Part shown: positions 62,395 to 64,000 of the stretch, piece by piece | How positions within the stretch are numbered: the stretch's first letter is position 1 | Layout of the letters: each line of letters starts with the position of its first letter | Assembly: GCF_014205215.1 (NCBI RefSeq) | Contig: NZ_JACHNC010000001.1 | Location: 5,328,501 to 5,392,500, forward strand | DNA: 64,000 nucleotides | Source: Actinoplanes lobatus | GTDB taxonomy: Bacteria > Actinomycetota > Actinomycetes > Mycobacteriales > Micromonosporaceae | Reading direction: 5' to 3' | Made by a program: the position numbers and the translations under genes | Notes under the pieces: model-generated | The model's input: only the letters and a program-made list of their open reading frames with translations | Databases searched by the model: none | Told to the model about the DNA's origin: nothing

Positions 62395-63219
62395 CTACCC
62401 CGGCCCGGGCATGGACAGCTTCGCGCAGGCAGCCCGGTCGGCGGCGCAGTCCCGGCGGACGATCACGTCGTCGTCGCCCCACTCGTACTGGAGCCGGTAG
62501 TCCTCGCCGCGCGGCGCGAAAGCGGTCATCCGGAACGTTCCCGGAACCGTCAGCTCCCGTTCGGCGCCCCGGTAGCGGATTCGCAGGTACAGACGCCAGG
62601 CGTGCTCGTGGCGGGTCGCGGTGTTCAGGATGCTGATCACCCAGATCTCGTTGCGGGTCAGCGAGATGTGCTTGGCCGCGAAGTACGGGCCGCCGTCCGG
62701 GGTGGCCACGGCCGGGATCGGGGCGTCCAGGTTCAGCACCAGCTCGGTGCCGTCGCCCTCGCCCTGCGCGCCGATCGCGTAGACGGTCCCGGTGCGGATC
62801 TCCTTCCGCTCGGCGACCTCCACGCGTACGTCGAGGATCGTCACCGCCGAGGAGCGCTTGCCCTCCAGGATCACCTTGGTGCGGGAGCGCCCCGCCGGGA
62901 CGAAACGTGGGTCCTTCCCCGGGTCGGCCGGCTCGGTGGCCACGGCCTCCGCGGCCGCGAGGAAGAGGCCTTTTTCGGACACGCCGAAGTCGGCCCGCAC
63001 GGTGACCACGTCCGCGCCGGCCAGGTCGAGCACCCGGTCCGAGAGGTACGGGATGACGCCCGGCACCACCGTGGCGATCGCGGTGGTCGCCACCAGCGCC
63101 ACCCAGGTCTTGGTCCACCGAGACAGCCGGGTCCAGCCGGTGGCCTCCGGCGCGGTCGTCTCCGCCGGGGCCGGCGGGGCCGCTCGCCGATCCCGCTGCC
63201 TGCGCCGCGCCCGGCTCAT
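62395..63219 (-). CDS. Hypothetical single-pass membrane protein
   Basis: 274 residues from ATG 63217-63219 (MSRARRRQRD). A basic and Pro/Ala-rich cytoplasmic lead is followed by one helix near 38-58 (TWVALVATTAIATVVPGVIP). The outer domain of about 210 residues is beta-rich (KVILEGKRSSAVTILDVRVE, HAWRLYLRIRYRG) with a Cys pair near the end (RRDCAADRAAC). It overlaps the upstream membrane-protein gene by four bases (ATGA). I recognise no named family. Confidence 0.75.
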   Translation of the reverse strand: MSRARRRQRDRRAAPPAPAETTAPEATGWTRLSRWTKTWVALVATTAIATVVPGVIPYLSDRVLDLAGADVVTVRADFGVSEKGLFLAAAEAVATEPADPGKDPRFVPAGRSRTKVILEGKRSSAVTILDVRVEVAERKEIRTGTVYAIGAQGEGDGTELVLNLDAPIPAVATPDGGPYFAAKHISLTRNEIWVISILNTATRHEHAWRLYLRIRYRGAERELTVPGTFRMTAFAPRGEDYRLQYEWGDDDVIVRRDCAADRAACAKLSMPGPG

Positions 63220-64000
63220 GCGGCGCTCCTCGACGGGCCGGGCAGCAGGGCGAACGCCGCGCCGAACGCCAGCATCGAGCACGCCGCCAGCAGGTAGCCG
63301 CTGTCCGCCGCCACCGTGGCGGTGGCGCGGACCGACGGGGCCGTGATCCGGGCGGCGTCCCAGCGCAGCACGTAGTAGCCGGCCGCCAGGATCGCGAACA
63401 CCGCTCCGGCCAGCGTGATCCCGGCCGTCCCGGCCCAGTGCGCCACCCGTGGCGCCAGCAGCGCGGGCGCCATCAGGGCCAGGCATCCGGCCAGGCCCAC
63501 CCGGTACAGGGTGGCCCACCGGTCCACGTCCGCCGGGGCCGGCGCCAGCGGGTCCAGAACGAACAGCCCGATCGCGGACGGGGCCACGTGATGCCACGAC
63601 AGGGCGACGGCGAGCACCGCGCCGATCAGCGCGGCCCCGAGACTCACCCGGAACGCGACCGGCGCCGCCACCGGGAGCCCGCGGCCGGCGGCGAGGAGGC
63701 CGAGCAGGGCCAGCACCAGGCCGCCGATGAAGAGCAGGCCGCCCACCGCGGGCGTGACCTCGCCGACCGCCAGCTGTCGCGGGACGTGGTCCGTCGTGTT
63801 GTACGCCACGACGAACCGGTTCGCGGTGGTGTGGACGGTCAGGAACACGGCCAGGACGGCGGCCCCCTCCAGCAGGAAGACCGTCCCCCAGCGCAGCGGA
63901 ACGGCCAGCGGCCGCCGCGAGCCGAAACAGACCACGGTGGCGGCCGAGGCGACGATCACCACCAGCACGGCCCGGGTCGCGCCGAGCGGCCACAGATCGC
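63216..64000 (-). CDS. Multi-pass membrane protein (N-terminus beyond the window)
   Basis: The frame is still open at 64000 (reading DLWPLGATRAVLVVIVAS), so the true start is probably outside. At least 260 residues contain about seven hydrophobic helices, such as VFLLEGAAVLAVFLTV, LLFIGGLVLALLGLLAA and LIGAVLAVALSW. No catalytic motif is seen. It is co-transcribed with the single-pass protein gene that follows. Function unknown. Confidence 0.7.
   Translation of the reverse strand, partial: DLWPLGATRAVLVVIVASAATVVCFGSRRPLAVPLRWGTVFLLEGAAVLAVFLTVHTTANRFVVAYNTTDHVPRQLAVGEVTPAVGGLLFIGGLVLALLGLLAAGRGLPVAAPVAFRVSLGAALIGAVLAVALSWHHVAPSAIGLFVLDPLAPAPADVDRWATLYRVGLAGCLALMAPALLAPRVAHWAGTAGITLAGAVFAILAAGYYVLRWDAARITAPSVRATATVAADSGYLLAACSMLAFGAAFALLPGPSRSAA

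Overview
The window is high-GC DNA (strong G/C at third codon positions, many GTG/TTG starts) from a filamentous, cellulose-degrading actinobacterium. The enzyme set (GH74, GH48 and AA10 proteins carrying CBM2 modules, a perfect CebR/CelR-type operator, a NasC-NirBD-NarK nitrate cluster, MMPL and MarR pairs) fits the Micromonosporaceae, for example Actinoplanes. That assignment is an inference from gene content. I saw no rRNA, tRNA, CRISPR array, transposase or phage gene.

Layout. 1-4.2 kb: the start of a Tat-exported sulfite-oxidase-type molybdoenzyme, an MMPL exporter divergent from a MarR regulator, and a TPR membrane protein. 4.2-6.5 kb: a second MarR regulator divergent from an ABC exporter. 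6.7-10.3 kb: a large membrane NACHT NTPase with a possible degenerate formylglycine-generating-enzyme-like module, followed by a 37-bp tandem array. 10.3-12.5 kb: an overlapping operon of 3-hydroxybutyrate dehydrogenase, an alpha/beta hydrolase and a nitroreductase. 12.6-13.3 kb: remnants of a branched-chain amino acid importer, ended by a 22/23-bp tandem array. 13.3-15.7 kb: an HTH-citrate synthase fusion divergent from citrate synthase 2. 16.4-18.1 kb: a repeat-rich protein of unknown function. 18.3-23.6 kb: an alpha/beta hydrolase, SDR, Baeyer-Villiger monooxygenase, DUF4873 protein and TetR regulator on the minus strand, divergent from an AurF-type diiron oxygenase. 23.7-29.5 kb: a D-2-hydroxyacid dehydrogenase whose 3' end has been tandemly duplicated, a YbaB-like protein, a DUF4132 protein with a small partner, a TRIC/UPF0126 channel and a small unknown protein.

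29.5-38.7 kb is nitrate assimilation: a HemD-winged-helix fusion and a sirohydrochlorin chelatase (siroheme supply), a NasC-type nitrate reductase, a 115-residue unknown, NirB, NirD and a NarK transporter, closed by a strong terminator. 38.8-44.4 kb: an Asn-rich secreted protein, an ABC-2 exporter and a secreted metzincin-like protease. 44.4-47.5 kb: a MerR/FMN-reductase pair and a TetR/aldo-keto-reductase pair, each with a visible operator. 47.7-51.0 kb: a sugar ABC importer without its own ATPase. 51.4-52.7 kb: UDP-glucose dehydrogenase. 53.0-61.3 kb: GH74, GH48, AA10 LPMO and an SGNH hydrolase behind one CebR-type box. 61.3-64 kb: a YrdC/Sua5 protein, a Nudix hydrolase and two membrane proteins, the last cut by the window edge.

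Two themes stand out. Many regulator/target pairs have clean inverted repeats between divergent genes. The region is also rich in short tandem repeats, often touching stop codons. These include two seven-unit, 18-bp arrays at unrelated loci that share a GTCAAC-containing core.
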